Of a stretch of 48,712 nt of DNA, positions 1 through 10,354 are shown one piece after another. The translations under genes were made by a program, and so were the position numbers. Each line of letters begins with the position of its first letter. Position 1 is the first letter of the stretch. This stretch comes from Polaromonas sp. (GTDB lineage: Bacteria; Pseudomonadota; Gammaproteobacteria; Burkholderiales; Burkholderiaceae_C), in NCBI RefSeq assembly GCF_012927415.1, contig NZ_JABBPF010000030.1, positions 1-48,712 of the forward strand, read 5' to 3'. Below the pieces are notes generated by a model that was given only the letters and a program-made list of their open reading frames with translations, did no database searches and was not told the origin of the DNA.

Positions 1-13
1 TGCGCATGACGCT

Positions 14-2305
14 TTGCCGGCTGAATCGCAGCCATTGAAAGACCCGGTGTGCGGCATGACCGTCACCGACCAGTCGCCGCACAAGCTGGCGCACGAACGC
101 CGGTCCTACTATTTCTGCAGCTTGAAGTGTCAAGCCAAGTTTTCGGCGAACCCGCTGCAATACCTTGCGCCCGCGCCACCTGTTGACGCGCCACCTGCAA
201 TCACCGGTACGATCTACACCTGCCCGATGCACCCGGAAATACGTCAGGACCATCCTGGCAATTGCCCCAAGTGCGGCATGACGCTAGAGCCGCTGTTGCC
301 GGACCTCGGCGACGATGAAAACCCCGAACTGCGAGACTTTCAGCACCGGTTCTGGTGGACCTTGCCACTGACATCCATCGTGTTTGTGCTCGCCATGGTT
401 GGTCACCGTTTGCAATGGATGGACATGGCCGTGCAGAGCTGGGTGGAACTGGTGCTGGCAATACCCATCGTCCTCTGGGCCGGCTGGCCGTTCTTCTCGC
501 GCGGCTGGCGATCGGTGGTGAATCGCAGTCCCAACATGTGGACGCTGATCAGTCTGGGCACCGGCGCTGCCTTCGTTTACAGCGTGATCGCGACGGTAGC
601 ACCGCAAGTTTTCCCGGCTTCGTTCATCTCCATGGGCCGCGTCGCCGTGTACTTTGAAGCCGCCGCGGTGATCATTTCGCTTACCCTGCTGGGCCAAATG
701 CTCGAACTCAAGGCCAGATCGCAGACCTCTGCGGCGATCAAGTCGCTGCTCGGCCTGGCGCCCAAGACCGCCCGGCGCATCCGGGACGATGGCACGGAAG
801 AGGATGTTCCGCTGGCCCATGTGCATGTGGGCGATCTGCTGCGTGTGCGCCCCGGAGAGAAGGTGCCAGTGGACGGAGTCGTGACTGAAGGCGGCAGCTC
901 GGTGGATGAATCGATGCTCACCGGCGAGCCGATGCCGGTCGCCAAACGGGTGGGCGACAAGGTGATCGGCGCCACGCTCAACACCAGTGGCGCGCTTGTG
1001 ATGCAGTCTGAACACGTCGGCACGGCCACGATGCTGGCGCAAATCGTGCAAATGGTCGCCCAGGCCCAACGCTCCAGGGCGCCCATGCAGCGCATGGCCG
1101 ACGTGGTGGCGGGCTATTTTGTCGTCACCGTCGTCTCCATTGCCTCGCTCACTTTTTTGGTTTGGGGATTTTTCGGGCCTGAGCCGAGCTGGGTGTTTGG
1201 CCTGATCAATGCCGTATCGGTCCTGATCATCGCCTGCCCGTGCGCCCTGGGCTTGGCCACACCGATGTCAATCATGGTGGCTACCGGTCGTGGCGCAACG
1301 CAAGGCGTGCTGTTCCGCGATGCAGCGGCCATCGAGAACCTGCGCAAGGTCGACACCCTCATCATCGACAAGACCGGCACCCTGACTGAAGGCCGACCGA
1401 TGTTTGAACGCGCCATTCCTGCACCTGGCTTTGACGCCGACGAGGTACTGCGCCTCGCCGCCAGTCTGGACCAGGGCAGCGAGCACCCACTGGCCCAGAC
1501 CATTGTGCGTGCAGCCCGCGAGCGCGGCATGCTGCTCGATAAACCGGAAAATTTTGATTCCGCCTCCGGCATCGGCGTGCGCGGGCAGATTACGGGCCGT
1601 CAGATGACGCTTGGCAATACCGCGCTGATGGCGCAGATCAGTGTCTCAGTCGACGTCCTGATGCCGCAGGCCGAGGCTTTGCGCGCAGAAGGAGCCAGCG
1701 TGATGCACCTGGCCGTTGATGGTCAGCTGATGGGCCTGCTGGCCGTGTCTGACCCGATCAAGCCCAGCACGCCCGAGGCGCTGGCTACACTGAAAGCTGC
1801 CGGGTTACGCATCGTGATGGCGACTGGCGACGGTCTGACCACGGCAAAAGCTGTTGCGACCCGCCTGGGCATCGCCGAGGTGCATGGCGAGGTCAAGCCA
1901 GCCGACAAGCTGTTGCTGGTGGAAAAGCTGCAGAAGGAAGGCCGCGTCGTGGCAATGGCGGGCGACGGCATTAATGACGCCCCGGCGCTGGCCAAGGCAG
2001 ATGTTGGCGTGGCCATGGGCACGGGAACTGACGTGGCCATGAACAGTGCTCAAATCACGCTGGTCAAGGGCGATCTTCGCGGGATTGCGATTGCGCGCGC
2101 GCTATCCGAAGCGACCGTAAGCAACATGAAGCAAAACCTGATGTTTGCCTTTTTGTACAACTCGCTGGGCATCCCGATTGCGGCTGGTGTGCTCTATCCT
2201 GTGACCGGCTGGCTGCTGTCACCCATGATTGCCGCGCTCGCCATGAGCTTCAGTTCGGCATCGGTGATCGGTAACGCTTTGCGGCTGCGAAACAGGCGTG
2301 TATGA
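14..2305 (+). CDS. copA: Copper/silver-translocating P1B-type ATPase (CopA/SilP-like), 5' end uncertain
   Basis: ATP-driven export of monovalent copper or silver across the inner membrane. Seen: an N-terminal YHS-type motif (DPVCGM, residues 10-15), then a heavy-metal-binding YTCPMHPE...CPKCGM segment (about 68-90), transmembrane helices, the CPC membrane metal site (408-410), the phosphorylation motif DKTGT (Asp452), the SEHPLA motif and the hinge GDGIND. The classical ferredoxin-like CxxC HMA domain is absent, as in SilP-type pumps. The TTG at 14 is only the first start codon available. The frame stays open to the window edge, so the true start may lie upstream and the gene may be truncated here. 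The family is clear; Cu versus Ag specificity is inference. Confidence 0.93.
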   Translation: MPAESQPLKDPVCGMTVTDQSPHKLAHERRSYYFCSLKCQAKFSANPLQYLAPAPPVDAPPAITGTIYTCPMHPEIRQDHPGNCPKCGMTLEPLLPDLGDDENPELRDFQHRFWWTLPLTSIVFVLAMVGHRLQWMDMAVQSWVELVLAIPIVLWAGWPFFSRGWRSVVNRSPNMWTLISLGTGAAFVYSVIATVAPQVFPASFISMGRVAVYFEAAAVIISLTLLGQMLELKARSQTSAAIKSLLGLAPKTARRIRDDGTEEDVPLAHVHVGDLLRVRPGEKVPVDGVVTEGGSSVDESMLTGEPMPVAKRVGDKVIGATLNTSGALVMQSEHVGTATMLAQIVQMVAQAQRSRAPMQRMADVVAGYFVVTVVSIASLTFLVWGFFGPEPSWVFGLINAVSVLIIACPCALGLATPMSIMVATGRGATQGVLFRDAAAIENLRKVDTLIIDKTGTLTEGRPMFERAIPAPGFDADEVLRLAASLDQGSEHPLAQTIVRAARERGMLLDKPENFDSASGIGVRGQITGRQMTLGNTALMAQISVSVDVLMPQAEALRAEGASVMHLAVDGQLMGLLAVSDPIKPSTPEALATLKAAGLRIVMATGDGLTTAKAVATRLGIAEVHGEVKPADKLLLVEKLQKEGRVVAMAGDGINDAPALAKADVGVAMGTGTDVAMNSAQITLVKGDLRGIAIARALSEATVSNMKQNLMFAFLYNSLGIPIAAGVLYPVTGWLLSPMIAALAMSFSSASVIGNALRLRNRRV

Positions 2306-2456
2306 GTCCTTTTTTTGGTCGTATCGCCGGCAACGATTGCCATCGTCAGAAACTTGACGGCTCACGAAAGATGGCGTGCCTGGCGATGGCATCCAGAACG
2401 CATCAGTTCAGGGTCAAGGCCGACGAAAGTTTTTTGTTCCCAACAAGGATGAATTG

Positions 2457-3503
2457 ATGATCGCAAGTAAAAATAAGTGGCTGTTCACGACGATACAAGT
2501 CGGCCTGCTGGCTTGGTCTGGCGTCGCATGGGCCACTGACAAGGTGTATGTGGCCAATGAAGGCGCTGACACAGTCAGCGTGCTCGATGCCGCGTCGTTC
2601 AAGGCGCTGGCGAGCGTGCGCGTCGGCAAAATGCCGCACAACGTGCAGGTATCGCCCGACGGCAAGCTTGTATGGGTGACCAACAACGGTGAAGCCGTCC
2701 AGGCGGGCAATGCTTCTTCGCACAGGGATACGGCCAAAGGCGATCATGATGCGATGGCAAAACCAGGGGCTGTTTGGGTCATCGACGCGGCAACTAACGC
2801 GGTGATCGCAAAGGTGCCGGTTGGCATGCACCCTGCCCATGTGGTGGTGTCGCCGGACGGGGGCTTTGCCTATGTCACCAATGGTGGTGATGACACGGTG
2901 AGTGTGATCGACACATCGCTGCAGCGTGTTGTCGTCACAATTCCGGTCGGCAAGTTTCCCCACGGTATTCGCATCAGTCCGGACGGCAAACAGGCCTACG
3001 TCGCCAACCTCAAGGGCGGATCGGTGTCGGTGATTGATACCGCCAGCCGGAAGGAGGTCGCGCAGTTTCCTGCAGGCAAGGGTCCGGCTCAAGTCGGTTT
3101 CACACCGGACGGTCGCCTTGTCTTGGTGTCGCTGTCGCAGGAAAACGCAGTCGCCGTGATCGACCCGACCATGCGCAAGGTGATTCGCAAGGTTGCCGTC
3201 GGAACGATCCCCATCCAGTTGTATGTCACGCCGGATTCCCGCACGCTGCTGGTGGCCAACCAGGGCACGCCAAGGAAGCCTGGCAAAACCGTCAGCATGA
3301 TAGACCTTGAGAGTTTCAAGATTACAAAGACAGTGGCAACCGGCGCCGGCGCCCATGGCGTGGCCGTAGATCGTGATGGCCGGTATGCCTTCGTCACGAA
3401 CAGCTATGCCAACTCTGTGTCGGTGCTCGACATCAGGGAGAGCAAGGTCGTTGCGACCGTTGGCGTGGGAAAGGGACCCAACGGCATCAGCGTGACGCCG
3501 TGA
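2457..3503 (+). CDS. Exported YVTN-family beta-propeller repeat protein
   Basis: A predicted periplasmic protein of 348 residues with a Sec-type signal peptide (hydrophobic stretch ending near AWA, about residue 25). It contains repeated blades of the type VSVID...V.VG..P..V..SPDG..YV.N. I chose the ATG at 2457 because AAGGA lies at 2445-2449 and the signal peptide starts there; a GTG 81 nt upstream would add a non-signal leader. YVTN propellers are binding scaffolds and the ligand is unknown. It lies 150 nt downstream of the copper ATPase on the same strand, so a link to metal homeostasis is possible but only inferred. An insertion rich in His and Asp (SSHRDTAKGDHDAMAK) sits between early blades and could bind metal. 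Confidence 0.85.
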   Translation: MIASKNKWLFTTIQVGLLAWSGVAWATDKVYVANEGADTVSVLDAASFKALASVRVGKMPHNVQVSPDGKLVWVTNNGEAVQAGNASSHRDTAKGDHDAMAKPGAVWVIDAATNAVIAKVPVGMHPAHVVVSPDGGFAYVTNGGDDTVSVIDTSLQRVVVTIPVGKFPHGIRISPDGKQAYVANLKGGSVSVIDTASRKEVAQFPAGKGPAQVGFTPDGRLVLVSLSQENAVAVIDPTMRKVIRKVAVGTIPIQLYVTPDSRTLLVANQGTPRKPGKTVSMIDLESFKITKTVATGAGAHGVAVDRDGRYAFVTNSYANSVSVLDIRESKVVATVGVGKGPNGISVTP

Positions 3504-3559
3504 CGACATTTTCCTTAAGTCAAAGAAAATAATCCGTCAACAGTGGAACAAACGCAGCG

Positions 3560-4909
3560 TTAACTCAGTTTTTTCACCAAAACCTGGCTTTTGCGGTCCC
3601 AATTGTATTTTCGTTTGCGGGCCTCTGGCAGCCAGTCCGGGTCGACCAGCACAAAGCCGCGCTTGATAAACCAGTGCATGGTCCGCGTGGTCAGCACAAA
3701 AATGCTTTGCAGGCCGGCGGCGCGGGCCCGCTGTTCGATGCGCTTGAGGACTTTTTCGCCGTCACCCTGGCCCTGGCTTTGCGGCGAGACCGTGAGCGCG
3801 GCCATTTCACCGGTTTTGGCTTCGGGATAAGGGTAAAGCGCAGCACAGGCAAAAATCACTCCGTCATGCTCGACGATCGTGTAGTGGTCGGCATCGCGCT
3901 CAATTTCCGTGCGGCTGCGCCTGACCAGCGTGCCGTCCCTTTCGAACGGCTCTATAAGTTGCAGGATGCCGCCGACATCGTCGCCTGTGGCTTCGCGCAG
4001 TTCTTCGAGTTTTTCGTCCACCAGCATGGTGCCTATGCCGTCATGGACGTAAATCTCCAGCAGTAGTGCGCCGTCAACCGCAAACGGGATGATGTGGCTG
4101 CGCTCCACGCCGGCCTTGCAGGCTTTCACGCAATGCTGGAGGTAAAAGGCCGTGTCTGTAGGGTGCTGCGCGGTCGGTACCCGGGCGAGAATCTCCTCGG
4201 CCGCGGCCAATGGCAGCTCGGTATCTATGGGATTGTCTTCGCTGGCGGGCTCGTCCGGCTTGATGCGTATGCCGGGTATTTCGGTGACAAAAATCAGCTT
4301 GTCGGCCTGCAGCGCGATGGCCACGCTGGTGGCCACTTCTTCCATCGTGAGGTTGAATGCCTCGCCGGTGGGGGAAAAGCCAAACGGCGAGAGCAGCACC
4401 ATCGCGCCAAAATCCAGCGTACGCGAAATCGCGCTAACGTCCACCTTGCGCACCAGGCCCGAGTGCTGGAAATCAATGCCATCCAGGATGCCTACCGGCC
4501 GCGCAGTGATGAAGTTGCCAGAGATGACGCGCACGGTGGAGCCTGCCATGGGCGTGTTGGGCAGGCCCTGGCTAAACGCAGCCTCGATTTCATAGCGCAA
4601 TTGGCCGGCGGCCTCTTGGGCGGAGTCCAGCGCCACCTCGTCAGTGATGCGCATGCCATGCGAATACTTGGCGGAATGGCCTTTGACCTTCAGCTGTTCA
4701 TTAACCTGCGGGCGAAAACCATGCACCAGCACGATCTTCACGCCCATGCTCTGGATCATGGCCAGATCCTGCGCCAGATGGGTCAGCTTGCCCGCAGCAA
4801 TCGCTTCGCCGCAGATCGCCACCACAAAAGTCTGGTTGCGGAACTTGTGGATATAGGGCGCCACAGACCGAAACCAGGGCACGAAAGTGAAATTGAAGAC
4901 GGCAGACAT
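3560..4909 (-). CDS. argA: N-acetylglutamate synthase (amino-acid N-acetyltransferase)
   Basis: Acetylates glutamate with acetyl-CoA, the first step of arginine synthesis in the cytoplasm. The 449 residues match the classic ArgA architecture. The N-terminal amino-acid-kinase-like domain (about 20-290, with VLVHGFRPQVNEQL and LLSPFGFSPTGEAFNL) is the usual arginine-sensing, non-catalytic part. The C-terminal GNAT domain (about 300-445) carries the acetyl-CoA loop region VSPQSQGQGDGEKVL and the TTRTMHWFIKRGF segment. It is monocistronic and divergent from the membrane protein at 5099. Feedback inhibition by arginine is known for the family but not visible in sequence. Confidence 0.95.
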   Translation of the reverse strand: MSAVFNFTFVPWFRSVAPYIHKFRNQTFVVAICGEAIAAGKLTHLAQDLAMIQSMGVKIVLVHGFRPQVNEQLKVKGHSAKYSHGMRITDEVALDSAQEAAGQLRYEIEAAFSQGLPNTPMAGSTVRVISGNFITARPVGILDGIDFQHSGLVRKVDVSAISRTLDFGAMVLLSPFGFSPTGEAFNLTMEEVATSVAIALQADKLIFVTEIPGIRIKPDEPASEDNPIDTELPLAAAEEILARVPTAQHPTDTAFYLQHCVKACKAGVERSHIIPFAVDGALLLEIYVHDGIGTMLVDEKLEELREATGDDVGGILQLIEPFERDGTLVRRSRTEIERDADHYTIVEHDGVIFACAALYPYPEAKTGEMAALTVSPQSQGQGDGEKVLKRIEQRARAAGLQSIFVLTTRTMHWFIKRGFVLVDPDWLPEARKRKYNWDRKSQVLVKKLS

Positions 4910-5098
4910 GGGCGCGCTTTCGGAGCTGGGGAGTGCGGAAAAGCTGCCTCTGAGTCGCTGAAACGGACTGGTGAGCTCTTTCCCGAAAAACGAAAAAATT
5001 GAAATGAGTGTAAGGGAAGGATGCGGTAGATTGCAGGCTCACTTGAAGCATGCCAACCCCGATTGCGTTATGACGGCAGGGCAGGTATTGTTTGCGCC

Positions 5099-6322
5099 AT
5101 GGAACAATTTGTCACAGGTTTTTGGGGCTTCTATTTTGGTACGACCGGTTTGATGTTGGCCGGCTCGGTATTTGCCTTCATACGTTCGCTGCACAAGGTC
5201 GGGTTCAATGCGGCCACGTCGGCGCTCGTCTCGGCCTTTTTTGTGCTCGCTTTTCTGGGAGGGTTGCCGTTCGAGGACGCTGGCAAGCTGGCGCGCTTTC
5301 TCGCGCATGTGGCCTGCGGGGTCTCCACCCTGCTCGCATATCTTCTTTTTTCCATGCTCGGCTTGTTTCGCCAGACCAAAATTCGGCGCAAAGCTGAAGC
5401 GGCGCTGGCCGTGCTTGCCGCTGCCGTGCTGGCTGCCGGCTGGTTGCTGCCACCGCTCCAGGCGCTCGCGCTGGCAATGGCCCAGTCCTGGTTGCTGGGC
5501 GTGGTGGCGTTGGCCCTCAGCGTGCGCAGCGCATTGCGGGGCGACAGGCTGGCCCCGGTGACAATGCTGGGGTTATTTTTCATGCTGGTCGCACTGGCGG
5601 GGCTGAGCTGGATTGCGCTTGATCGGGCCCATGTGCCCTGGCCGGTCCATGTTGCGAGCGCAATGGCTGGCACGGTGTACATGATCACCATGGCCCTGGT
5701 GCTGTGGTCACGTTATGCCTATCTTATTGAGTTGTACCAGGTGATGGAATACGGCCCCAGTTACGATCCGGTCACGCGAATGCGTTCCCTTGCCGGAACC
5801 GGGCAGATGGTAGGGGCTGCGTTCCGGCGTTACCGGGACGAACCGGTACCGCTGGGTGTGATCGTGGTTTCCCTTGCGAATTTGTACGTGCTGGAAAAGC
5901 TTTATGGACTGGCGGCCGTGAACCATGCCCTTTTTGTCTGTGCCGCACGGTTGCGTCGGGCCGTGCCCGCCCATGTGGAAATCGGACGACTGGCGGATGA
6001 CAGTTTTTTACTGCTGGTGCACAACTGCAAGGACAGCGGCGGGCTGATTCAGCTGGCGCGCACGGTTCAGGCCCGGTTGTCCAGATCGGTGGTTCTCAAT
6101 ATGCGTGCGGAAGTCGGGATGCCGGGTAAGCGGCAAACCCGATGGGCCGCCGAGGTGGGGGCAGGCGTGCTTCGGGCGTCAACCGTCGACGCGCGCGCTG
6201 CCACAGCCGTCGCCATGGCGCGGGGTATTTCGCGCACGGCCTGGAGCTACCCCAGCCGGGTTGGCTGGCTGGACGAAAAAAGTGGCGATATTGTCGGCAT
6301 GCCCGTGGTGGAGTCGCGCTAG
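5099..6322 (+). CDS. Polytopic membrane protein with degenerate GGDEF-like C-terminal domain
   Basis: A protein of 407 residues. The first ~210 residues hold about six hydrophobic helices. The rest (about 220-385) follows the GGDEF fold pattern: YDPVTRMRSL resembles the D.LTGL.NR opening, followed by PLGVIVVSLANL and then the stretch up to GRLADDSFLLLV (296-306), exactly where R.GGDEF should be. The GGDEF catalytic signature is absent, so diguanylate cyclase activity is unlikely. A role as c-di-GMP or nucleotide sensor, or as a structural output domain, is inference. The start at ATG 5099 is preferred to the GTG or ATG options upstream because the first helix begins at once. The fold assignment is by motif spacing only. 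Confidence 0.7.
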   Translation: MEQFVTGFWGFYFGTTGLMLAGSVFAFIRSLHKVGFNAATSALVSAFFVLAFLGGLPFEDAGKLARFLAHVACGVSTLLAYLLFSMLGLFRQTKIRRKAEAALAVLAAAVLAAGWLLPPLQALALAMAQSWLLGVVALALSVRSALRGDRLAPVTMLGLFFMLVALAGLSWIALDRAHVPWPVHVASAMAGTVYMITMALVLWSRYAYLIELYQVMEYGPSYDPVTRMRSLAGTGQMVGAAFRRYRDEPVPLGVIVVSLANLYVLEKLYGLAAVNHALFVCAARLRRAVPAHVEIGRLADDSFLLLVHNCKDSGGLIQLARTVQARLSRSVVLNMRAEVGMPGKRQTRWAAEVGAGVLRASTVDARAATAVAMARGISRTAWSYPSRVGWLDEKSGDIVGMPVVESR

Positions 6323-6355
6323 GCAAGCCTGCAAGAACACCGATAATCACCAGTT

Positions 6356-9300
6356 TTGACTGCTGGTTTCCCCTTGGCTTCTTCCCTGCCTCCCCTGGCC
6401 ATCACCTTTCCCGATTCGCTGCCTGTTTCAGGCAAACGCGAGGACATCACGACTGCGCTGGCGGCGCATCAGGTCATCATCGTTTGCGGCGAAACCGGTT
6501 CGGGAAAAACCACACAACTGCCGAAAATTGCCTTGGCCATGGGGCGCGGCAAGCTCAATTACCCAGCTGGCCAGGGCAAGCTGATCGGTCACACCCAGCC
6601 GCGCCGAATTGCCGCCTCGAGTGTCGCCAAGCGGATAGCCGAAGAGCTGAAAACCCCGCTGGGCGATGTTGTCGGCTACAAGGTACGTTTTCAAGACCGG
6701 CTGAGCCGTGATGCCTCTGTCAAACTGATGACTGACGGCATCTTGCTGGCCGAAACCCAGACCGACCCGCTGCTCAGGGCCTACGACACCATCATCATTG
6801 ACGAGGCCCATGAGCGCAGCCTGAACATAGACTTTTTGCTTGGTTATCTGCGCCAGCTGTTGCCGCGCCGTCCTGACCTGAAGGTGGTGATCACCTCGGC
6901 CACCATTGATGCGCAGCGTTTTGCTGATTATTTTTCCTCCAGCAAAGGACCTGCACCCGTAATCATGGTGTCGGGCCGGATGTTCCCGGTCGAGCAGCGC
7001 TACCGGCCGTTTGAAGAGTCGCGTGATTACAACCTGAATGATGCGCTTGCCGATGCGGTCGATGAGCTATGGCTTAGTCCGCACAGCGCCGGCGACATCC
7101 TGATTTTCCTGCCGGGCGAGCGCGAGATTCGCGAGGCCGCCGACCACTTGCGCAACCATCTGGCGCACCAGCCTTTGACGCGCAACGCCGAAGTGTTACC
7201 GCTGTTTGCGCGCCTGAGCCAAGCCGAGCAGGATCGCATTTTCGACAGCCATAGCGGGCGTCGTATTGTGCTGGCCACCAACGTAGCCGAGACATCGCTC
7301 ACGGTGCCGGGTATCCGATATGTGATTGACGCAGGAACAGCACGCGTCAAGCGCTACAGTTTCAGGAGCAAAGTAGAGCAGCTGATGGTCGAGCCGGTGT
7401 CGCAGTCATCGGCCAACCAGCGTGCCGGTCGTTGCGGCCGCGTCGCTGATGGCATCTGCATACGTCTTTATGACGAGCAGGATTTTTTGGGTCGACCGCG
7501 CTTTTCCGACCCCGAAATCCTGCGCAGTTCGCTAGCCTCGGTGATCCTGCGCATGAAAGCGCTGCACTTGGGAACAATTGAGGACTTTGCCTTCATCGAG
7601 CCGCCGCAACGCCGTGCGATTGCCGACGGCTATCAGCTGCTGGCCGAGCTGGGCGCGGTCGATGATGACAATGAACTGACACCGATGGGCCGCACGCTGG
7701 CCAAGCTGCCTTTAGACCCGCGCGTCGGCCGCATGATTCTGGAGGCTAAAGACCGGCAGGCGCTCGATGAAGTGCTGGTGATTGCCAGCGCGCTCAGCGT
7801 ACAGGACGTGCGCGACCGTCCAATGGACCGGCAGGCGCAAGCCGATCAGGCGCATGCCAAATTCGACGACGAAAAGAGCGAATTCAGTGGCTATTTGCGG
7901 CTGTGGAAATGGCTGGGTGACGCGCGCGGAGGCCACGATGCGGTTCATAAACTGACGAACCGCCAGTACGAAAGCCTGCTGCGCGAAAACTTCGTCAACA
8001 TCCGCCGGGTGCGCGAATGGCGCGACATCCATTCGCAACTGCATACTGTGGTGGGCGACCAGGGCTGGCATTTGAATGAGCGGCCAGCCAGCTACGAGCA
8101 GCTGCACCTGTCCATGCTTTGCGGCCTGCTGGGCAATATTGGCTACAAAAACGAAGAGGACGAAAGTTACCTGGGCGCGCGAGGCATCCGTTTTTACCGC
8201 CATCCCGGCGCACGGCTCAGCAAAAAGCCTGGCCGCTGGATTGTGGCGGCGGAACTGGTGGAAACCACGCGGCTTTTTGGCCGGGGCATTGCGAATATCG
8301 ATCCGCAGTGGATAGAGCAGGTCGGCGGTCATCTTTTGAAGAAGCAACTACTCGACCCGCATTGGGAGAAAAAAGCAGCGCAGGTTACTGCGCTGGAACG
8401 CGCCACGCTTTACGGCCTGGTGGTCTATAACGGCAGGCGCGTCAACTTTGGCCGGCTTGACCCGGTGGCGGCGCGCGAGGTTTTTATTCGCGAGGCGATG
8501 GTTGCCGGCAACTGGGACACCAAGCTGCCATTTATGGCCGCCAACGAGAAGCTGATTGCCCATGTCCTGGAACTGGAACACAAGGCGCGCCGGCAGGACG
8601 TGCTGGTTGATGAAGAGCTGATTTACGCTTTTTACGACCAACAGTTGCCGGCCGACGTGTGCAGCGGCGCCAGTTGCGAGAGCTGGTACAAGCTTGAGGT
8701 CAAAAAGCAGCCGAAGCTGCTGCTCCTAAGCCAGGACGAGCTGATGCGCCACGAAGCAGCCGGCATCACGACGCAGGCTTTTCCCAAGACACTGCGGTTG
8801 GGCGGTGTCGATTGCCTGGCGACCTATCTGCATGAACCCGGCGACACGCGCGACGGCGTGACGGTTGACGTGCCTCTGTTTGCGTTGAATCAGGTCAATG
8901 AAGAGCGCTGCGAGTGGCTGGTGCCCGGCATGCTGAAAGACAAGATCCAGGCCTTGATCAAAACCTTGCACCAGCGCCCGCGTTCGCGGCTGGTGCCGCT
9001 GCCCGACACCGCCGCGCGCATAGCCGGCGAGCTCATGCAGCCGGAAAAATCTGGCAGCGGTTCGCTGACCGACGCGGTGCTGAAATGGGTGCGCGATGCC
9101 ACCTCGCTGGATATCAAGCGCGCCGACCTGAAGCTGGACATGCTGGCGCCGCACTTATTCATGAACTTTCGCGTGGTCGATGAACATGGACGCCAACTGG
9201 GCACCGGGCGCAATTTGGGCGCACTCAAAGGCGAGCTCGGTTCGCAGGCGCGCGGAGCTTTTCAGGCGCTGGCCGGACTCAAGACGCGCTCAGCCCCGGA

Positions 9301-10294
9301 AAACCCGGGCATTTCCCCCGTTTCACAGTCAAATAGCCCTAACGTCCATATAGTACGGCTACCAGGCGCTCCTGAAAACATAGCAAATTTGGCTGCGCAG
9401 AAAACGCCACCCAAGCAGGCGGAGCGCTATACGAGCTGGAGTTTCGGTGAATTGCCAGAGCTGATGGAAATTGGCAAAGGCTCGCAAACGCTGATCGGTT
9501 TCCCGGCCTTGATCGACTTGGGCGATGCGGTGACGATCGAGGTTTTTGACGAGCCCGATGCCGCCGCCGCCAGACACCGAGCGGGATTGCGGCGACTGTT
9601 TTCACTGCAGATCAGGGATGCGCTGAAGTACCTGGAAAAAAATCTGCCCGAGCTGCAAAAAACAGCTACCGCCTATATGCTGGTGGGCCGTGCTGCTGAC
9701 AACTCGGGCGGCGGCACGATGGAGGAGTTGCGCCAGCAGATTATTGAAGTCGCGCTGGACCGGGCCTTTTTGCTGGAGCGCTTGCCGACGAACGAGGCTG
9801 ATTTCAAAAAGCGCGTTGACGACGGACGCGGGCGCCTGACATTGATTGCCAGTGAGGTGGCGCGGCTGGCTGGCGGTATCCTGATCGAGTTTGCCGTCGC
9901 GCAACGAAAAATCAAGGACACTAAAAATGCGACTGAGGCCGCGCTGGATGCCGCGCAGCAGTTGCAGCGCCTGGTGCCCAAGAAGTTTTTAACCGCCACG
10001 CCCTACGCACAATTGCAGCACTTCACGCGCTACCTTAAAGCCATCACCTTGCGACTGGAAAAGTGGCGCACCGATCCGGCCCGGGATGCAGCCCGTATGG
10101 CTGAATTGCGGCCGCAGGAGCAGCGTTACTGGCGTTTGGTCGCTGAACGCAAGGGCGCGATGGATGCGCGAATGCAGGAATGCCGCTGGTTGCTGGAAGA
10201 GTTGCGAGTAAGTTTCTTTGCCCAGGAACTACGAACACCCCAGCCGGTGAGCATCAAGCGGCTGGAAAAGCTCTGGACGCAACTCAATAGCTGA
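6356..10294 (+). CDS. hrpA: ATP-dependent RNA helicase HrpA (DEAH box)
   Basis: A large DEAH-box helicase of 1312 residues, close to the usual ~1300 for HrpA. Seen: Walker A GETGSGKT (45-52), the DEAH box (149-152), SATID motif III, the AETSLTVPG and QRAGRCGR motifs, helicase-associated regions, and a long C-terminal DUF3418-type half starting near YTSWSFGELPE. The family acts in RNA and stalled-ribosome processing in the cytoplasm. The start is a TTG at 6356: an in-frame TAA lies 12 nt upstream and no ATG occurs before the helicase core. No good Shine-Dalgarno is seen, so a nearby downstream TTG is possible. A 41-nt interspersed repeat is embedded in frame at 9344-9384, in the linker before the C-terminal domain. 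Confidence 0.95.
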   Translation: MTAGFPLASSLPPLAITFPDSLPVSGKREDITTALAAHQVIIVCGETGSGKTTQLPKIALAMGRGKLNYPAGQGKLIGHTQPRRIAASSVAKRIAEELKTPLGDVVGYKVRFQDRLSRDASVKLMTDGILLAETQTDPLLRAYDTIIIDEAHERSLNIDFLLGYLRQLLPRRPDLKVVITSATIDAQRFADYFSSSKGPAPVIMVSGRMFPVEQRYRPFEESRDYNLNDALADAVDELWLSPHSAGDILIFLPGEREIREAADHLRNHLAHQPLTRNAEVLPLFARLSQAEQDRIFDSHSGRRIVLATNVAETSLTVPGIRYVIDAGTARVKRYSFRSKVEQLMVEPVSQSSANQRAGRCGRVADGICIRLYDEQDFLGRPRFSDPEILRSSLASVILRMKALHLGTIEDFAFIEPPQRRAIADGYQLLAELGAVDDDNELTPMGRTLAKLPLDPRVGRMILEAKDRQALDEVLVIASALSVQDVRDRPMDRQAQADQAHAKFDDEKSEFSGYLRLWKWLGDARGGHDAVHKLTNRQYESLLRENFVNIRRVREWRDIHSQLHTVVGDQGWHLNERPASYEQLHLSMLCGLLGNIGYKNEEDESYLGARGIRFYRHPGARLSKKPGRWIVAAELVETTRLFGRGIANIDPQWIEQVGGHLLKKQLLDPHWEKKAAQVTALERATLYGLVVYNGRRVNFGRLDPVAAREVFIREAMVAGNWDTKLPFMAANEKLIAHVLELEHKARRQDVLVDEELIYAFYDQQLPADVCSGASCESWYKLEVKKQPKLLLLSQDELMRHEAAGITTQAFPKTLRLGGVDCLATYLHEPGDTRDGVTVDVPLFALNQVNEERCEWLVPGMLKDKIQALIKTLHQRPRSRLVPLPDTAARIAGELMQPEKSGSGSLTDAVLKWVRDATSLDIKRADLKLDMLAPHLFMNFRVVDEHGRQLGTGRNLGALKGELGSQARGAFQALAGLKTRSAPENPGISPVSQSNSPNVHIVRLPGAPENIANLAAQKTPPKQAERYTSWSFGELPELMEIGKGSQTLIGFPALIDLGDAVTIEVFDEPDAAAARHRAGLRRLFSLQIRDALKYLEKNLPELQKTATAYMLVGRAADNSGGGTMEELRQQIIEVALDRAFLLERLPTNEADFKKRVDDGRGRLTLIASEVARLAGGILIEFAVAQRKIKDTKNATEAALDAAQQLQRLVPKKFLTATPYAQLQHFTRYLKAITLRLEKWRTDPARDAARMAELRPQEQRYWRLVAERKGAMDARMQECRWLLEELRVSFFAQELRTPQPVSIKRLEKLWTQLNS
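9344..9384 (+). repeat. 41-nt interspersed element, copy 1 (inside hrpA, sense)
   Basis: Begins GTCCA, has ACGG at element positions 12-15, GCT at 25-27 and ends TAGC. It aligns without gaps to four other 41-nt copies in this window. It is read in phase 0 and encodes VHIVRLPGAPENIA in the linker preceding the DUF3418-like domain. The GCTAT block is mutated to GCTCC here. Confidence 0.7.
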
Positions 10295-10305
10295 ATACAA
10301 ACAAA

Positions 10306-10336
10306 AAAAGGGACTTTGCGATGCAAGGTCCCTTTT
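10306..10336. terminator. Intrinsic terminator between hrpA and the DUF3309 gene
   Basis: A hairpin with arms AAAAGGGACTTTGC (10306-10319) and GCAAGGTCCCTTTT (10323-10336). There is one G-U wobble, a 3-nt loop (GAT), and A/T runs on both flanks. It lies between convergent hrpA and the small minus-strand gene, so it may serve both. Confidence 0.85.
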
Positions 10337-10354
10337 CAGCAAGTGAAATAAAAA

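Noticed and set aside
5063-5098. Alternative upstream start of the GGDEF-like membrane protein
   Set aside because: Adds a short leader before the first helix without a ribosome site; ATG 5099 fits better.
10276-10290. AATAGCTG near the end of hrpA, matching the core of the 41-nt element
   Set aside because: Only eight bases match and no GTCCA occurs at the required distance; expected by chance.
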